Of a stretch of 64,000 nt of DNA, positions 53,243 to 61,285 are shown in pieces; position 1 is the first letter of the stretch; each line of letters opens with the position of its first letter. The stretch is from Mycolicibacterium frederiksbergense (lineage in GTDB: Bacteria; Actinomycetota; Actinomycetes; Mycobacteriales; Mycobacteriaceae): positions 1 through 64,000 of the forward strand of contig NZ_JARXVE010000011.1 of the NCBI RefSeq assembly GCF_029893345.1, read 5' to 3'. The notes beneath the pieces are model-generated. The model was not told where the DNA came from and ran no database searches. It worked only from the letters and a program-made list of their open reading frames with translations. The position numbers and the translations under genes are program-made.

Positions 53243-53365
53243 CTAGCTCCCCATGTCTCCGAGTAATTGCATACCCCATCGAACTAGATCTATCGCAGCC
53301 ATGACGGCTGGGTCATCGGGGTCCAAGCCGTCTTCTCTCATCGCTTCACGCTCGATGTCCTCCAT
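53243..53365 (-). CDS. Very small element-encoded protein (40 aa)
   Basis: The frame reads MEDIEREAMREDGLDPDDPA and continues VMAAIDLVRWGMQLLGDMGS. Its acidic start, balanced helix and short length are typical of small actinophage proteins. The ribosome binding site is weak. It lies just upstream of the trypsin-like gene on the same strand. Confidence 0.42.
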   Translation of the reverse strand: MEDIEREAMREDGLDPDDPAVMAAIDLVRWGMQLLGDMGS

Positions 53366-53452
53366 ACCCGGTTAGACGTTGCGTCAGGCTTCTGGACCTT
53401 GCCGCCAACGATGATCCGTTGTCGGACTTCTTGGCCCCAGAACGGGCGTTCA

Positions 53453-53638
53453 TCACTTCCCGTCGATTCTGCGTAGCCGGATGAACGTGTTTGGGCGGAA
53501 CATTCCTGCCGCCACGATGATTCGCTCCGCGTGTTTGATGGGAAGCATGCAAGCCATCAAGGCGCAGAACGCGAGCCACAGCAGGTACTGAGATAGCGGA
53601 GCCAACAGAGCGATTAGGAGAGCGTTTCCATAAATCAT
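53453..53638 (-). CDS. Possible small membrane protein (61 aa)
   Basis: The frame has a long hydrophobic first half (YGNALLIALLAPLSQYLLWL, then AFCALMACMLP) and a basic end (RLRRIDGK). It would span the membrane once or twice. No clear ribosome binding site is seen, and an overlapping frame exists, so the call is tentative. Confidence 0.33.
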   Translation of the reverse strand: MIYGNALLIALLAPLSQYLLWLAFCALMACMLPIKHAERIIVAAGMFRPNTFIRLRRIDGK

Positions 53639-53730
53639 GCGGGGACCGTATGCGATGAGTGCAGCGAAACGGGCCGATCACGACCGTGGCGCACGCTAAA
53701 AATGTGGACACCTAGGCCCCTGGAAAAACT

Positions 53731-54378
53731 TCATTTCCCGGCCCCGTGATGAGGCTGATTCTCGACTTCCTGGACTACGATGCCGGCGACTTGAGCGACC
53801 TCATGTCTTCTTGTGCAAGCCTTGCCAACGTTTAGCGCCGACTTCCGCGACGCCAGGTGGTCTAGCCGCTTCGTGACCAGATCGCTGATGTACGCACGGC
53901 CCTGCTCGATGGTCATCGTGTGCTTTGGAGGTTCTTCGTGGCTGTCTACCGCGTGACGTGCAGCCTCTCCGCTGACATCAAACCCATCCGCCGATGCGGT
54001 GAATGCCCGATCGCGAGGTTTCGTGGTCCAGCCGATTTCGATCAGCCGAGTCTTGCCACCGATGTCATGCCCGATGATTTCGTGGATCTTGTAAAGGTCA
54101 TACCAGTCCACGCCATCTGCGCCTGCCATGATTCGTAGAACTCGGGCAACCGCGGGGTTGGCTGCCGCCGAACTTGCCCGATTGGGCCAGGGCGACGGAG
54201 GGCCGTGGACAACTGTGCCGTCTGGGTTGGTAAGCGTGACAGTCGGAATCCCGTAGCGGGCGGAAGCAATGGCGGGAGGGACGGAAACAACGTAGCTGAC
54301 GGCCTCCCCGTCTTGGTACTTGCCACTTAGCCGAACGGGAACGAATGAAGGGTTAATGAGCCGGCCAATTCCATTCAC
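53731..54378 (-). CDS. Element-encoded protein of unknown function (215 aa)
   Basis: I do not recognise the family. The N-terminal third contains VVSVPPAIASARYGIPTVTL; the middle reads VDWYDLYKIHEIIGHDIGGK and TRLIEIGWTTKPRDRAFTAS; the C-terminal third is a charged helix-rich region (IEQGRAYISDLVTKRLDHLA). It has no signal peptide or membrane segment. A gene of this kind in a reduced element is likely a lysogeny-stage cargo gene. The next gene upstream on the same strand is the DUF2510 gene, 90 bp away. Confidence 0.62.
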   Translation of the reverse strand: MNGIGRLINPSFVPVRLSGKYQDGEAVSYVVSVPPAIASARYGIPTVTLTNPDGTVVHGPPSPWPNRASSAAANPAVARVLRIMAGADGVDWYDLYKIHEIIGHDIGGKTRLIEIGWTTKPRDRAFTASADGFDVSGEAARHAVDSHEEPPKHTMTIEQGRAYISDLVTKRLDHLASRKSALNVGKACTRRHEVAQVAGIVVQEVENQPHHGAGK

Positions 54379-54468
54379 TGTGGACAGATGGGCACGTGCA
54401 ACATCGTAGAAATGGACGTCGGCGGGAGGCGGCCCAATGGTTCAAGTGGCGGCTCAGCCTATAGCGCT

Positions 54469-55035
54469 CTAGCCGATCTTCTCCCACGGCTGGCAGTGCT
54501 TAGTCTGGAACGCCACATCGGTCGGAAGGATTTCGACTATCTGCTGACCTTCGGCCAGATCGCTCGCGATGATGTCATCGCCCCCGCCACCCACGCCGGA
54601 TTGACGTTGCCAATAGCAATCGGATCGACCACCGGCTCCGCCTCCCGATCGGTATTTGCCCGGCAAGACATCCGTACCAATGAGGTAAGTGCCGTCGCCA
54701 TCGATCGTCGACATCGGCCCAGCGCTCGGGGGTTTCGTTGGTGTCGGGGTGATATCGACAGTCCTAGTCACCGTGACGGTCTTAGAGGACGAAGGTGAGG
54801 ATTTGTCGCTATTACTGAGGGAGCCGAGGGCAATCAGCGCCAGCACCGCAGCACCAACTCCCAGCCCGATTTTCATTCCCTTGGAAACGCCAGACTTCGT
54901 GGGTTGATGAGCGGGTGGTACCGCCGCACCGAATGGGGCGTAGTTATCGGTCCACACCTTGCCGTCGAAGTAACGTTGACGGCTCGGATCAGATGGATCG
55001 GGAAACCAACCGGGAGCTGGCGAAGGCGCGGTCAC
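54469..55035 (-). CDS. DUF2510 membrane-anchored protein
   Basis: The product is 188 aa. The N-terminal DUF2510 motif is APGWFPDPSDPSRQRYFDGK with a final VWTDNY. One membrane helix follows (GMKIGLGVGAAVLALIALGS), then a Ser/Thr/Pro-rich linker and an exterior domain with GTYLIGTDVLPGKYRSGGG and two cysteines (DCYWQR, KHCQPW) that may form a disulfide. The exterior domain resembles small exported domains common in actinobacteria. It is divergent from the 227-aa gene at 55183. A distinct DUF2510 protein occurs in the tRNA-Gly element. Confidence 0.75.
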   Translation of the reverse strand: MTAPSPAPGWFPDPSDPSRQRYFDGKVWTDNYAPFGAAVPPAHQPTKSGVSKGMKIGLGVGAAVLALIALGSLSNSDKSSPSSSKTVTVTRTVDITPTPTKPPSAGPMSTIDGDGTYLIGTDVLPGKYRSGGGAGGRSDCYWQRQSGVGGGGDDIIASDLAEGQQIVEILPTDVAFQTKHCQPWEKIG

Positions 55036-55182
55036 GAGCCGACGTTATCAGCGGCCTCACAGGTAAGTCTCAGAAACCACGATTAGGCCGTTCCGGCGTT
55101 ACCCGCCATGTCGATTACCTGATTTGCCGCTACCCGGCAGAACTATCAGTAAGTTCTGTCACCACAATCGGAGGAGGGGACC

Positions 55183-55866
55183 GTGAATCTAGCGACGTGG
55201 GTCGGTCTGTGGGGCGGGGTTGTGTCGACCTCGCTGGCCGTCTTGCAATTCGTGAAGTGGCGTCGCGAACGTCCTCGATTGATTGTCAACGCGTCTCTGG
55301 TGTACCACCCGGCCTCCCGCGACGAAGATCCAGGCGAGGGTTTCGGCACGCCACTAGCGCTCCAGCAAGATCGCGACATTACGTACAGCCGAGTCGTCGT
55401 CAAGTTAGACATTGCGAATCACGGGGAGCAGGCCCTCCAAGTAGTGGGTGTCATTATCGAATCGAGCAATTCCGTCACGGCGAACGCTAACCAAGTCGTC
55501 CCGGATGGGCTTCCGGCTGTGATTGAGCCCCGATCGAGCGTAGTCGTGGAGCTTCAGAAGGAGTTTCTCGACATGACGTCGGAAATACGGTTCTTTGGCG
55601 TTGTGGATGCGCTCGGCAGACGCCATGCAGTTCCCGAGGCGAACGCGAAGGCCGTAATAGAGCGGGCCTGGCAGCTGCCGACACGGGTGCAATGGGTCCG
55701 CCGTAGAGATGACCCAGACGCTGACCCGGTCCAGGCTTTCCAGGCCAAACAACGGTCTAGCATTACGAGTCGACCAAGAACGGCGAGTGATCGCCCACTA
55801 GTCAGCCGAGTGCCATCCAGGCCCAATCGCGAAGGTAAAACAGACGCGGCCGAACACACCGGCTAA
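55183..55866 (+). CDS. Membrane-anchored element protein (227 aa)
   Basis: The protein begins with a single hydrophobic helix (NLATWVGLWGGVVSTSLAVL) followed by a basic stretch (QFVKWRRERPR), so it is probably anchored with its bulk in the cytosol. The central ~120 residues are beta-rich (RVVVKLDIANHGEQALQVVG; VIEPRSSVVVELQKEFLDMT), and the tail is basic. GTG at 55183 is well placed after GGAGGAGGGG. This layout is frequent in actinophage lysogeny cargo. Function is unknown. Confidence 0.68.
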   Translation: MNLATWVGLWGGVVSTSLAVLQFVKWRRERPRLIVNASLVYHPASRDEDPGEGFGTPLALQQDRDITYSRVVVKLDIANHGEQALQVVGVIIESSNSVTANANQVVPDGLPAVIEPRSSVVVELQKEFLDMTSEIRFFGVVDALGRRHAVPEANAKAVIERAWQLPTRVQWVRRRDDPDADPVQAFQAKQRSSITSRPRTASDRPLVSRVPSRPNREGKTDAAEHTG

Positions 55867-55987
55867 GCACAATCGCGCGATCAAGGTCAGTTGTAAAGCT
55901 CGACAATCGACTACCCAACGGCGTGCCATGCCCAACGTCGCTCCACAGTTGAATCACGCGCCCGAAAACAACCTAGGTTGCAGCCCA

Positions 55988-56035
55988 TCAGGTTGAGTAA
56001 TAACTACCGATCGACAACCCCAACGGGCCGCTCAT
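55988..56035 (-). pseudogene. Displaced original N-terminus of the Rv0312-like gene
   Basis: The minus strand reads MSGPLGLSIG and then, after the 22-bp repeat, SYYST and a stop. The first ten residues match the start of the Hsp70-like protein's phosphate loop and would join it exactly at the repeat if the element were removed. It is therefore the ancestral 5' end, cut off by the insertion. Confidence 0.82.
56007..56028. repeat. 22-bp direct repeat, right copy (att)
   Basis: This is an exact copy, by eye, of 50819-50840. It lies in the displaced start of the Rv0312-like gene and marks the right end of the 5.2-kb element. Confidence 0.85.
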
Positions 56036-56252
56036 AACGCAGGTCACACTAGCCGCAGTGTGGCCGCGCGGCCGTCCGACACTCCGCGCCGGCTGACCCA
56101 AGCATGTCCCGCCGGTGAACTTTTCGGTTGCCACCGACATGCCTTTGAAAGCCCTGCGCTGCATTGACGCCCTGCCGCGGACTTGGCTGAGCCGACACCG
56201 AAATATCCGGGAATTCCCGAGTGCCGGGGGCACCGGTCACCGGTGTGCTCAA

Positions 56253-56720
56253 ATGTCGGGCATGGGTGACATCGACGACATCAAGCAAGTCAAGTACCGG
56301 TACCTGCGCGCACTGGACACCAAGCACTGGGACGAGTTCGCCGACACCCTCACCGAGGACATCGTGGGTGATTACGGGCAGTCTCAGGGCCAAGCGCTGC
56401 ATTTCACCGACCGCGACTCGCTGGTGGACTACATGAAAGCGTCACTGGGCCCGGAGATCATCACCGAGCATCGCGTCGCACACCCGGAGATCGAGGTGGA
56501 CGGCGATGAGGCCACCGCCACCTGGTACCTACAGGACCGGGTGATCATCCCCAGCGTGAACTTCATGTTGTTCGGCTCGGCGTTCTATCACGACCGCTAC
56601 CGGCGGACGGCCGACGGCTGGAAGATCAGCGGTACCGGTTACGACCGCACATACGACGCCACCGTCTCGTTGGAGGGTCTCAACTTCAAGCTGGAACCCG
56701 GTGCCGCCCTGAATATCTGA
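56253..56720 (+). CDS. SnoaL-like protein (Rv0310c-like)
   Basis: This 155-aa protein has an NTF2/SnoaL fold: IDDIKQVKYRYLRALDTKHWDEFADTLTEDIVGDYG, with strands FYHDRYRRTADGWKISGTGYDRTY. It resembles Rv0310c, which I recall as similar to the bile-acid dehydratase BaiE; the Tyr/Asp/His set of that enzyme is partly visible (YRYLRALD, EHRVAHPE). ATG at 56253 is chosen over 56262 and over the longer open frame. It converges on the L,D-transpeptidase gene. Confidence 0.8.
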   Translation: MSGMGDIDDIKQVKYRYLRALDTKHWDEFADTLTEDIVGDYGQSQGQALHFTDRDSLVDYMKASLGPEIITEHRVAHPEIEVDGDEATATWYLQDRVIIPSVNFMLFGSAFYHDRYRRTADGWKISGTGYDRTYDATVSLEGLNFKLEPGAALNI

Positions 56721-56722
56721 CG

Positions 56723-57376
56723 CTACTTCGCGATCGCGATGACGGCGCCCGGCCGTAGCCACTGCATGATCTGCACCAAGGTGCCGTCGTCGATCGCCAC
56801 GCACCCGGCGGTGGGTCCGCCGTCGGTGGTGTGCAGGAAGAACGCCCCACCGTTGCCGGGCACCCTGGCCTTGTTGACGCCCATCACCACGGCGTGTTTG
56901 TACTGCGGGATCTGCAGGTTCTCGGTGCCGCTGCTCGGGTCGGTGTCGAACGGGCACTGCGCCTTCTGGCACACCTGCATGGTGTTGTAGGTCGGGCTCT
57001 TCATATCGCCGTCCCACCAATGGTCCGGGCCGACCTGAACGTACTGCAGGCCCCCGCCCGGGTTGGGTGCGGTGCCGAAGGCGAAGTCGAGGGTGAATAC
57101 CCCCATGGGCGTGAGCATTTGGCCATCGTGGGTCTCCGGGGCCATCCCCTTGGCGCCGATGTTGGCCGGAATCCCGGCGGCGATCGGCTGCCATCCGGCA
57201 GGCCCACGCTGCCAGACATCCATCTTCGCCTTCGAACCACCCACCCCGACAACGGAAATCACCTGGGTGGCGGCCCCAACCGAGGAGGCGAACCACGGCG
57301 GGTCGACGGCACCGGCCGTGGGCGCGGACACCAGCGCCAGCACTCCGGCGCACAGCACAGCGAGCAGTCGGCGCAT
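56723..57376 (-). CDS. Secreted L,D-transpeptidase-fold protein (Rv0309-like)
   Basis: This 217-aa protein has a signal peptide (MRRLLAVLCAGVLALVSAPT, cleaved near AGAVD). The YkuD-type domain includes MLTPMGVFTLDFAFG and ends with FFLHTTDGGPTAGCVAIDDG, which contains the catalytic His and Cys. It differs from classical L,D-transpeptidases (S-x-G-C-x-R) in having TAGCVAI. It would act on peptidoglycan. Place and type match M. tuberculosis Rv0309. Confidence 0.83.
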   Translation of the reverse strand: MRRLLAVLCAGVLALVSAPTAGAVDPPWFASSVGAATQVISVVGVGGSKAKMDVWQRGPAGWQPIAAGIPANIGAKGMAPETHDGQMLTPMGVFTLDFAFGTAPNPGGGLQYVQVGPDHWWDGDMKSPTYNTMQVCQKAQCPFDTDPSSGTENLQIPQYKHAVVMGVNKARVPGNGGAFFLHTTDGGPTAGCVAIDDGTLVQIMQWLRPGAVIAIAK

Positions 57377-57427
57377 CAGTTCATCGTCCTTGTCGTCCCT
57401 CTCGGGGGGATAAAGCTTGCAGCACGA

Positions 57428-58084
57428 TCAGGTCGCGGTGGCCAGCTCGGCCGCCCTGACCGACGGATACGGCGGGACGAGCAGGAATACCCCCGCGAAC
57501 CAGGCGTAGCCCAGCGCCCAGCCGGCCACCACGTCGGAGGGGTGGTGGACGTTGAGCACCACCCGTCCCACGCCGATTGCGACCACGACGAGTGCCCCAG
57601 CCGCGACCCACCAGCCCCGCAACGACGGGCCAAGCATCGGCCAGGCCACCGCCAGCAATGCCAGCACACCCACCATCACGCCCAGCGCATGCCCGGACGG
57701 GAACGAGGTCGAGATGGCGTAGACCAGTGCGGTGGCCGGCCGCGGACGGTCCGCCAGGGCCTTGGCGACCTCGGTCGTCACCGCGCTGAGCTCGACGGTC
57801 AGCAGCAGGAACAGCGCGATGCGGTGCCGCCGGCGCACCAGCGCGACCACGATCAGCACCAGTGCCACCAGCCGGAAGGCAGAGGGCCCGAGTACCGTGC
57901 AGAACACATTCCACGCCGTCACCCAGCCGGAATGCGCCGAGCCGTACCGGTACGTAGCGGCCAGCCCGGCGGCGTCGAGATCGGCCAGCCACCCCCAATG
58001 CGTCGCATACCCGACCCACAGCACCGCGTACAGCACAACAGCCAGCACGGCGGACACGGTCAGCCATCGAGTGCGAATTCCCAC
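57428..58084 (-). CDS. PAP2-superfamily phosphatase
   Basis: This 218-aa membrane protein has about six helices. The three PAP2 motifs are present: KALADRPRP, SFPSGHALG and GRVVLNVHHPSDVVAGW, together forming the phosphatase site with the catalytic His residues. It would dephosphorylate a lipid phosphate such as a polyprenyl or phosphatidate species at the membrane. GTG at 58084 is used because the longer frame upstream overlaps the divergent gene. It corresponds to Rv0308 in place. Confidence 0.87.
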   Translation of the reverse strand: MGIRTRWLTVSAVLAVVLYAVLWVGYATHWGWLADLDAAGLAATYRYGSAHSGWVTAWNVFCTVLGPSAFRLVALVLIVVALVRRRHRIALFLLLTVELSAVTTEVAKALADRPRPATALVYAISTSFPSGHALGVMVGVLALLAVAWPMLGPSLRGWWVAAGALVVVAIGVGRVVLNVHHPSDVVAGWALGYAWFAGVFLLVPPYPSVRAAELATAT

Positions 58085-58142
58085 CCGGTCATCTCTACCA
58101 GCTCCAACCGCTCTGCCGTTTCTGCGAGCTACCGTCGATGGC

Positions 58143-58625
58143 ATGGCACTGTTCCTGCGAAAGCTGATGCACATCGGCGGACTGCCGGACGGTCTACGGG
58201 CGGAGGCCGCAGCCGAAGGCATCCTGTTTCTCGCCGAGTATGTCCCGGTGACCAGGCGATTCACCGGATCGATCCCGGGGATGCGTTCGGCGCACAGCAT
58301 CGCCAGCTACGCCGGATCGCTGATCCTGACCGAGTACCGCGCCCTGGCGACCATGGCCACCCTGCCCAAGCTGGCCGGCCGCACCGTCGACCAGCCGTGG
58401 TCGGCGCCGCAGCTCGGCGCGGTGCAGGCCGAGTTCACCCCGGCCGGACTCACCGTGCAAGCCGATCTGCCAGCGATCGACCCGCGCTTCCACGGCCAGC
58501 TGTCGCTGCACTACAAGACCAAGATCCCGGCCGAGGTGCTGATGCGGCTGCCGTGCCGGTCGGTGGCCTTCGACGTCGGACCCGAGTACGTATTCCGCGC
58601 GGTCGGGGTGCCATACCACCCCTAG
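58143..58625 (+). CDS. Conserved protein of unknown function (Rv0307c-like)
   Basis: The product is 160 aa with no signal peptide. It starts MALFLRKLMHIGGLPDGLRA and has a mixed alpha/beta pattern with LAEYVPVTRRFTGSIPGMRS and SLILTEYRALATMA; the second half is beta-rich (LTVQADLPAIDPRFHGQLSL, then HYKTKIPAEVLMRL). Size and neighbourhood match Rv0307c as I recall it. Function is unknown. It converges on the tam gene across a strong hairpin. Confidence 0.7.
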   Translation: MALFLRKLMHIGGLPDGLRAEAAAEGILFLAEYVPVTRRFTGSIPGMRSAHSIASYAGSLILTEYRALATMATLPKLAGRTVDQPWSAPQLGAVQAEFTPAGLTVQADLPAIDPRFHGQLSLHYKTKIPAEVLMRLPCRSVAFDVGPEYVFRAVGVPYHP

Positions 58626-58631
58626 CAACCA

Positions 58632-58684
58632 GTGATTTGGGTGCATCGAGTAACGCTCAGCGTTACCAAACGCACCCAAATCAC
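58632..58684. terminator. Nested-hairpin bidirectional terminator
   Basis: GTGATTTGGGTGC (58632-58644) pairs perfectly with GCACCCAAATCAC (58672-58684), and inside it GTAACGC-TCA-GCGTTAC (58650-58666) forms a second perfect stem. It lies between two convergent genes and overlaps the last codons of tam. Confidence 0.85.
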
Positions 58685-59445
58685 CGAACGCGGGCGACCA
58701 CGAACACCCGGCGGAACGGGAAGAACGTGGTGCCGTCGGCCCGGGCGGGATAGGCCTGGGCCAGCAGCGGGATGATGGCCCGGCGGTATTGCTGCCAGGC
58801 CTCCTCGCTCAGCCGGCTCTTCACCTGGGTGAGCGCCGTCCCGGTGATCCAGTCCAAAACCGGTGTCTCACCGGATAGTTGATGCACATAGGTGCCCTCC
58901 CAGGCATCCACCGCACAGCCCGCGTCAGTCAGCAACTCGGCGTATTCCACCGGGGTGCCGACCTGGTCGGGTTCGCGCCACGGCATGTCCCGCAGCGGCT
59001 CGGCGAACGGCTCACGCCGGGCCACCTCCCGCACCGCCTGGTGCGAGGGCGCGTCGAAGTTGCCCGGCACCTGGAATGCGATCCATGCCCCGGCGGACAG
59101 CTGCCCGGCCCAGCGCACCAGGAGGTCGCGATGCCGGGGCACCCATTGCAGGGACGCATTGGCGACCACCACGTCGGTGTCGGGTCGCGGCTGCCAGTCC
59201 TCAATGGCACCGAGCTGCGCGGCGATCCCCCGTTCCTGCGCAGCCGTCACCATCTCCGGTGAACTGTCCCAGGCCTCCAGCTCAGCACCCGGCCAGCGCC
59301 TCGCCAGCGTCTCCGTCAGATTGCCCGGTCCGCAGCCCAGATCGACCACTCGGCGCGGCTGGACTACCGCTACTCGCGCCAGCAGGTCGACGAACGGACG
59401 CCCCCGGTGATCGGCGAAGGCCAGGTAGGTGTCGGGATTCCACAC
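58681..59445 (-). CDS. tam: Trans-aconitate 2-methyltransferase
   Basis: This 254-aa SAM-dependent methyltransferase has motif [21 protein letters not shown] and [20 protein letters not shown], then [14 protein letters not shown], which is typical of Tam. It methylates trans-aconitate to its monomethyl ester, relieving inhibition of aconitase; this activity is known for the E. coli enzyme. GTG at 59445 ([12 protein letters not shown]) is the family start. It is divergent from the amidohydrolase with 19 bp between starts. M. tuberculosis has tam (Rv0294) in this place. Confidence 0.88.
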   Translation of the reverse strand: MWNPDTYLAFADHRGRPFVDLLARVAVVQPRRVVDLGCGPGNLTETLARRWPGAELEAWDSSPEMVTAAQERGIAAQLGAIEDWQPRPDTDVVVANASLQWVPRHRDLLVRWAGQLSAGAWIAFQVPGNFDAPSHQAVREVARREPFAEPLRDMPWREPDQVGTPVEYAELLTDAGCAVDAWEGTYVHQLSGETPVLDWITGTALTQVKSRLSEEAWQQYRRAIIPLLAQAYPARADGTTFFPFRRVFVVARVR

Positions 59446-59464
59446 GGTTATATCGTCCTTGACG

Positions 59465-60343
59465 ATGAATGAAGCAGAGTCGGTACGCGCGATCTGGACG
59501 TCACTCGGGTTGCCAGGCATGGTCGACGTGCACACCCATTTCATGCCCAAGAACGTGATGGACAAGGTGTGGCAGTACTTCGACAGCCAGGGCCCGCTGA
59601 TCGGCCGGGAGTGGCCGATCACCTACCGCGCCGATGAGGAGCAACGGCTCGCCACCCTGCGGTCGTTCGGCGTGCGGCAATTCAGCTCGCTGGTCTACCC
59701 GCACAAGCCGGACATGGCGGCCTGGCTCAACCAGTGGGCAATCGGCTTCGCCGCGGACACCCCGGACTGCCTGGCCACCGCCACCTTCTTCCCCGAACCG
59801 CAGGCCGCGAGTTACGTCGCCGACGCGATCGCCGCGGGCGCCCAGATTTTCAAGGCGCACATCCAGGTCGGCAACTATGACCCCAACGATCCGTTGCTCG
59901 ACGAGGTCTGGGGAATCATCGAGGATGCCGGTGTCCCGGTGGTCATCCACTGCGGTTCCGGGCCGGTACCCGGGGAGTTCACCGGCCCGGACCCGATTGC
60001 CCGACTGTTGGGTCGCCACCCGCGACTGGCACTGATCGTCGCGCACATGGGAATGCCCGAGTACTCCGAATTCCTGGATCTCGCTGAGCAATTCGAGCAG
60101 GTGCGGCTGGACACCACGATGGCGTTCACCCAATTCGTCGAATCCACCATGCCATTTCCGCCCGCCGACACCGCCCGGTTGCACGCGCTGGGCGACCGGA
60201 TTCTGTTCGGCAGCGACTTCCCCAACATCCCCTACGGCTACGCCGAGGCCATCCGGCACGTGGTCGACCTGCCCGGGGCCGACGACGACTGGCGCCGCAA
60301 CGTGCTGCACGACAATGCCGCCCGGCTGTTCGGGCTGAACTGA
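59465..60343 (+). CDS. Amidohydrolase-2-type metal-dependent hydrolase
   Basis: This 292-aa TIM-barrel protein of the amidohydrolase-related family PF04909 has the metal-binding HTHFMP near residue 24, [17 protein letters not shown] (a second His), [16 protein letters not shown] (a third His) and the active-site Asp in [14 protein letters not shown]. Relatives are decarboxylases or hydrolases of aromatic or acyl substrates; the substrate is unknown. ATG at 59465 could be replaced by ATG at the VDVHTHF segment. It lies between tam and eccE3 and is convergent with the ESX-3 genes. Confidence 0.83.
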   Translation: MNEAESVRAIWTSLGLPGMVDVHTHFMPKNVMDKVWQYFDSQGPLIGREWPITYRADEEQRLATLRSFGVRQFSSLVYPHKPDMAAWLNQWAIGFAADTPDCLATATFFPEPQAASYVADAIAAGAQIFKAHIQVGNYDPNDPLLDEVWGIIEDAGVPVVIHCGSGPVPGEFTGPDPIARLLGRHPRLALIVAHMGMPEYSEFLDLAEQFEQVRLDTTMAFTQFVESTMPFPPADTARLHALGDRILFGSDFPNIPYGYAEAIRHVVDLPGADDDWRRNVLHDNAARLFGLN

Positions 60344-60376
60344 GCCGCATCCCGTTCGGCGGATTTCACCTCGGCA

Positions 60377-61285
60377 CTACTGGCCGGCGGCAACGATCGG
60401 CCGGTCCGCCTGCAGCAGCGCCTGCGGCAGGGCGGCCGGGATGCCGTCCAGTCGGTCCGCCGACAACGGACTCAGCGCCGCCAATGCCGGACGGTGCCGG
60501 CCCCGTACCGGTACCAGGCCGGCCAGCGGCGCCTTGCTCGACGGCCGGTCCTCGGTACGGATCGCGGCGCCGACGGTGAGCAGCGGTTGCGCCGGGGATC
60601 CGGTGAATTCCAGTGCAGTCCAGGTTTCCTGGCCGGGCAGGGCACCGATCGCGGCCAGCACGCCGTCCAGGTTGTCGGTGACCGCGACGCGGTATGCCGC
60701 GACGTGGCCGGAGTCGTCGTGCACCCCGCGCCAGGTTTCCTTGCCCGGGTCGGGCAGCGCGGAATCCACCCCGTCGACCATCGTGACCGTCCAGCCCTGC
60801 TCGCGGAGGTGGTCGGCCAGCCTGCGGCCGACGATTTCGGTGGTGTCCCACAATGGGATTCGCGATGACCGGGCCTGCAGCGCATCGAGGTTGTCGGTGG
60901 CGGACACGGTCAGGCTGATCCAGCTGCGCCGGACGCCGTTGGCGTCGCGGTGGGTGATGCGCACCTTGTCGCACCGGATGCCGTAGCGGTCCAGGTAACC
61001 GACCACGATCGGTAGCTGGGCCGGAGCGGCGGGATCGACCCGCAGCACGACGGTCGCCACACCTGCCGGCTGGTCGCCGGGGTGGTGCTTGGCGCGGTTG
61101 CGTCGCCAGATGGCGATGTGCCGGGCCACCCGCGTGGTCAGGAACAACCCGCTCCACCAGGCCAGCAACAGCAGCACCGCGGCGACGGAAACACCGAGCA
61201 CCCAACGTTCGGTGTTGGTCTGCCACGGCCGGGCCAACACCGCCGCGACGATGAACAGGGACGCCAGCGTGAGTCGGGCGGTCAT
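60377..61285 (-). CDS. eccE3: ESX-3 secretion component EccE3
   Basis: This 302-aa protein has two hydrophobic segments at the N-terminus (LASLFIVAAVLARPW; WVLGVSVAAVLLLLAWWSGL) followed by an EccE-type domain on the cytosolic side (TVVLRVDPAAPAQLPIVVGY; RSWISLTVSATDNLDALQAR). It is a peripheral-rim component of the type VII ESX-3 machine, which exports EsxG/EsxH and supports siderophore-based iron uptake. Its start overlaps the mycP3 stop by four bases (ATGA). It is the last gene of the cluster. Confidence 0.9.
   Translation of the reverse strand: MTARLTLASLFIVAAVLARPWQTNTERWVLGVSVAAVLLLLAWWSGLFLTTRVARHIAIWRRNRAKHHPGDQPAGVATVVLRVDPAAPAQLPIVVGYLDRYGIRCDKVRITHRDANGVRRSWISLTVSATDNLDALQARSSRIPLWDTTEIVGRRLADHLREQGWTVTMVDGVDSALPDPGKETWRGVHDDSGHVAAYRVAVTDNLDGVLAAIGALPGQETWTALEFTGSPAQPLLTVGAAIRTEDRPSSKAPLAGLVPVRGRHRPALAALSPLSADRLDGIPAALPQALLQADRPIVAAGQ

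Larger units (their letters stand above)
50819..56028. mobile_element. 5.2-kb integrated element inside the 5' end of the Rv0312-like gene
   Basis: The element is bounded by the 22-bp repeats. It carries a decayed serine integrase next to the left repeat, a trypsin-like protein, one or two very small genes, an unknown 215-aa gene, a DUF2510 membrane protein and a membrane-anchored 227-aa gene. No structural or replication genes are seen. The right repeat is followed by the original start of the host gene. Confidence 0.85.
55867..56252. other. Right end of the element and original upstream region of the Rv0312-like gene
   Basis: The tract holds the right 22-bp repeat and the displaced start of the host gene, and then the divergent region before the SnoaL gene. 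TAGTGT on the minus strand (56046-56051) is a good -10 for the displaced start. No other gene is supported. Confidence 0.6.

Noticed and set aside
55988-56233. 81-aa minus-strand frame as a gene
   Set aside because: Only its last 15 codons are meaningful: they are the displaced start of the Rv0312-like gene. The upstream part has no support.
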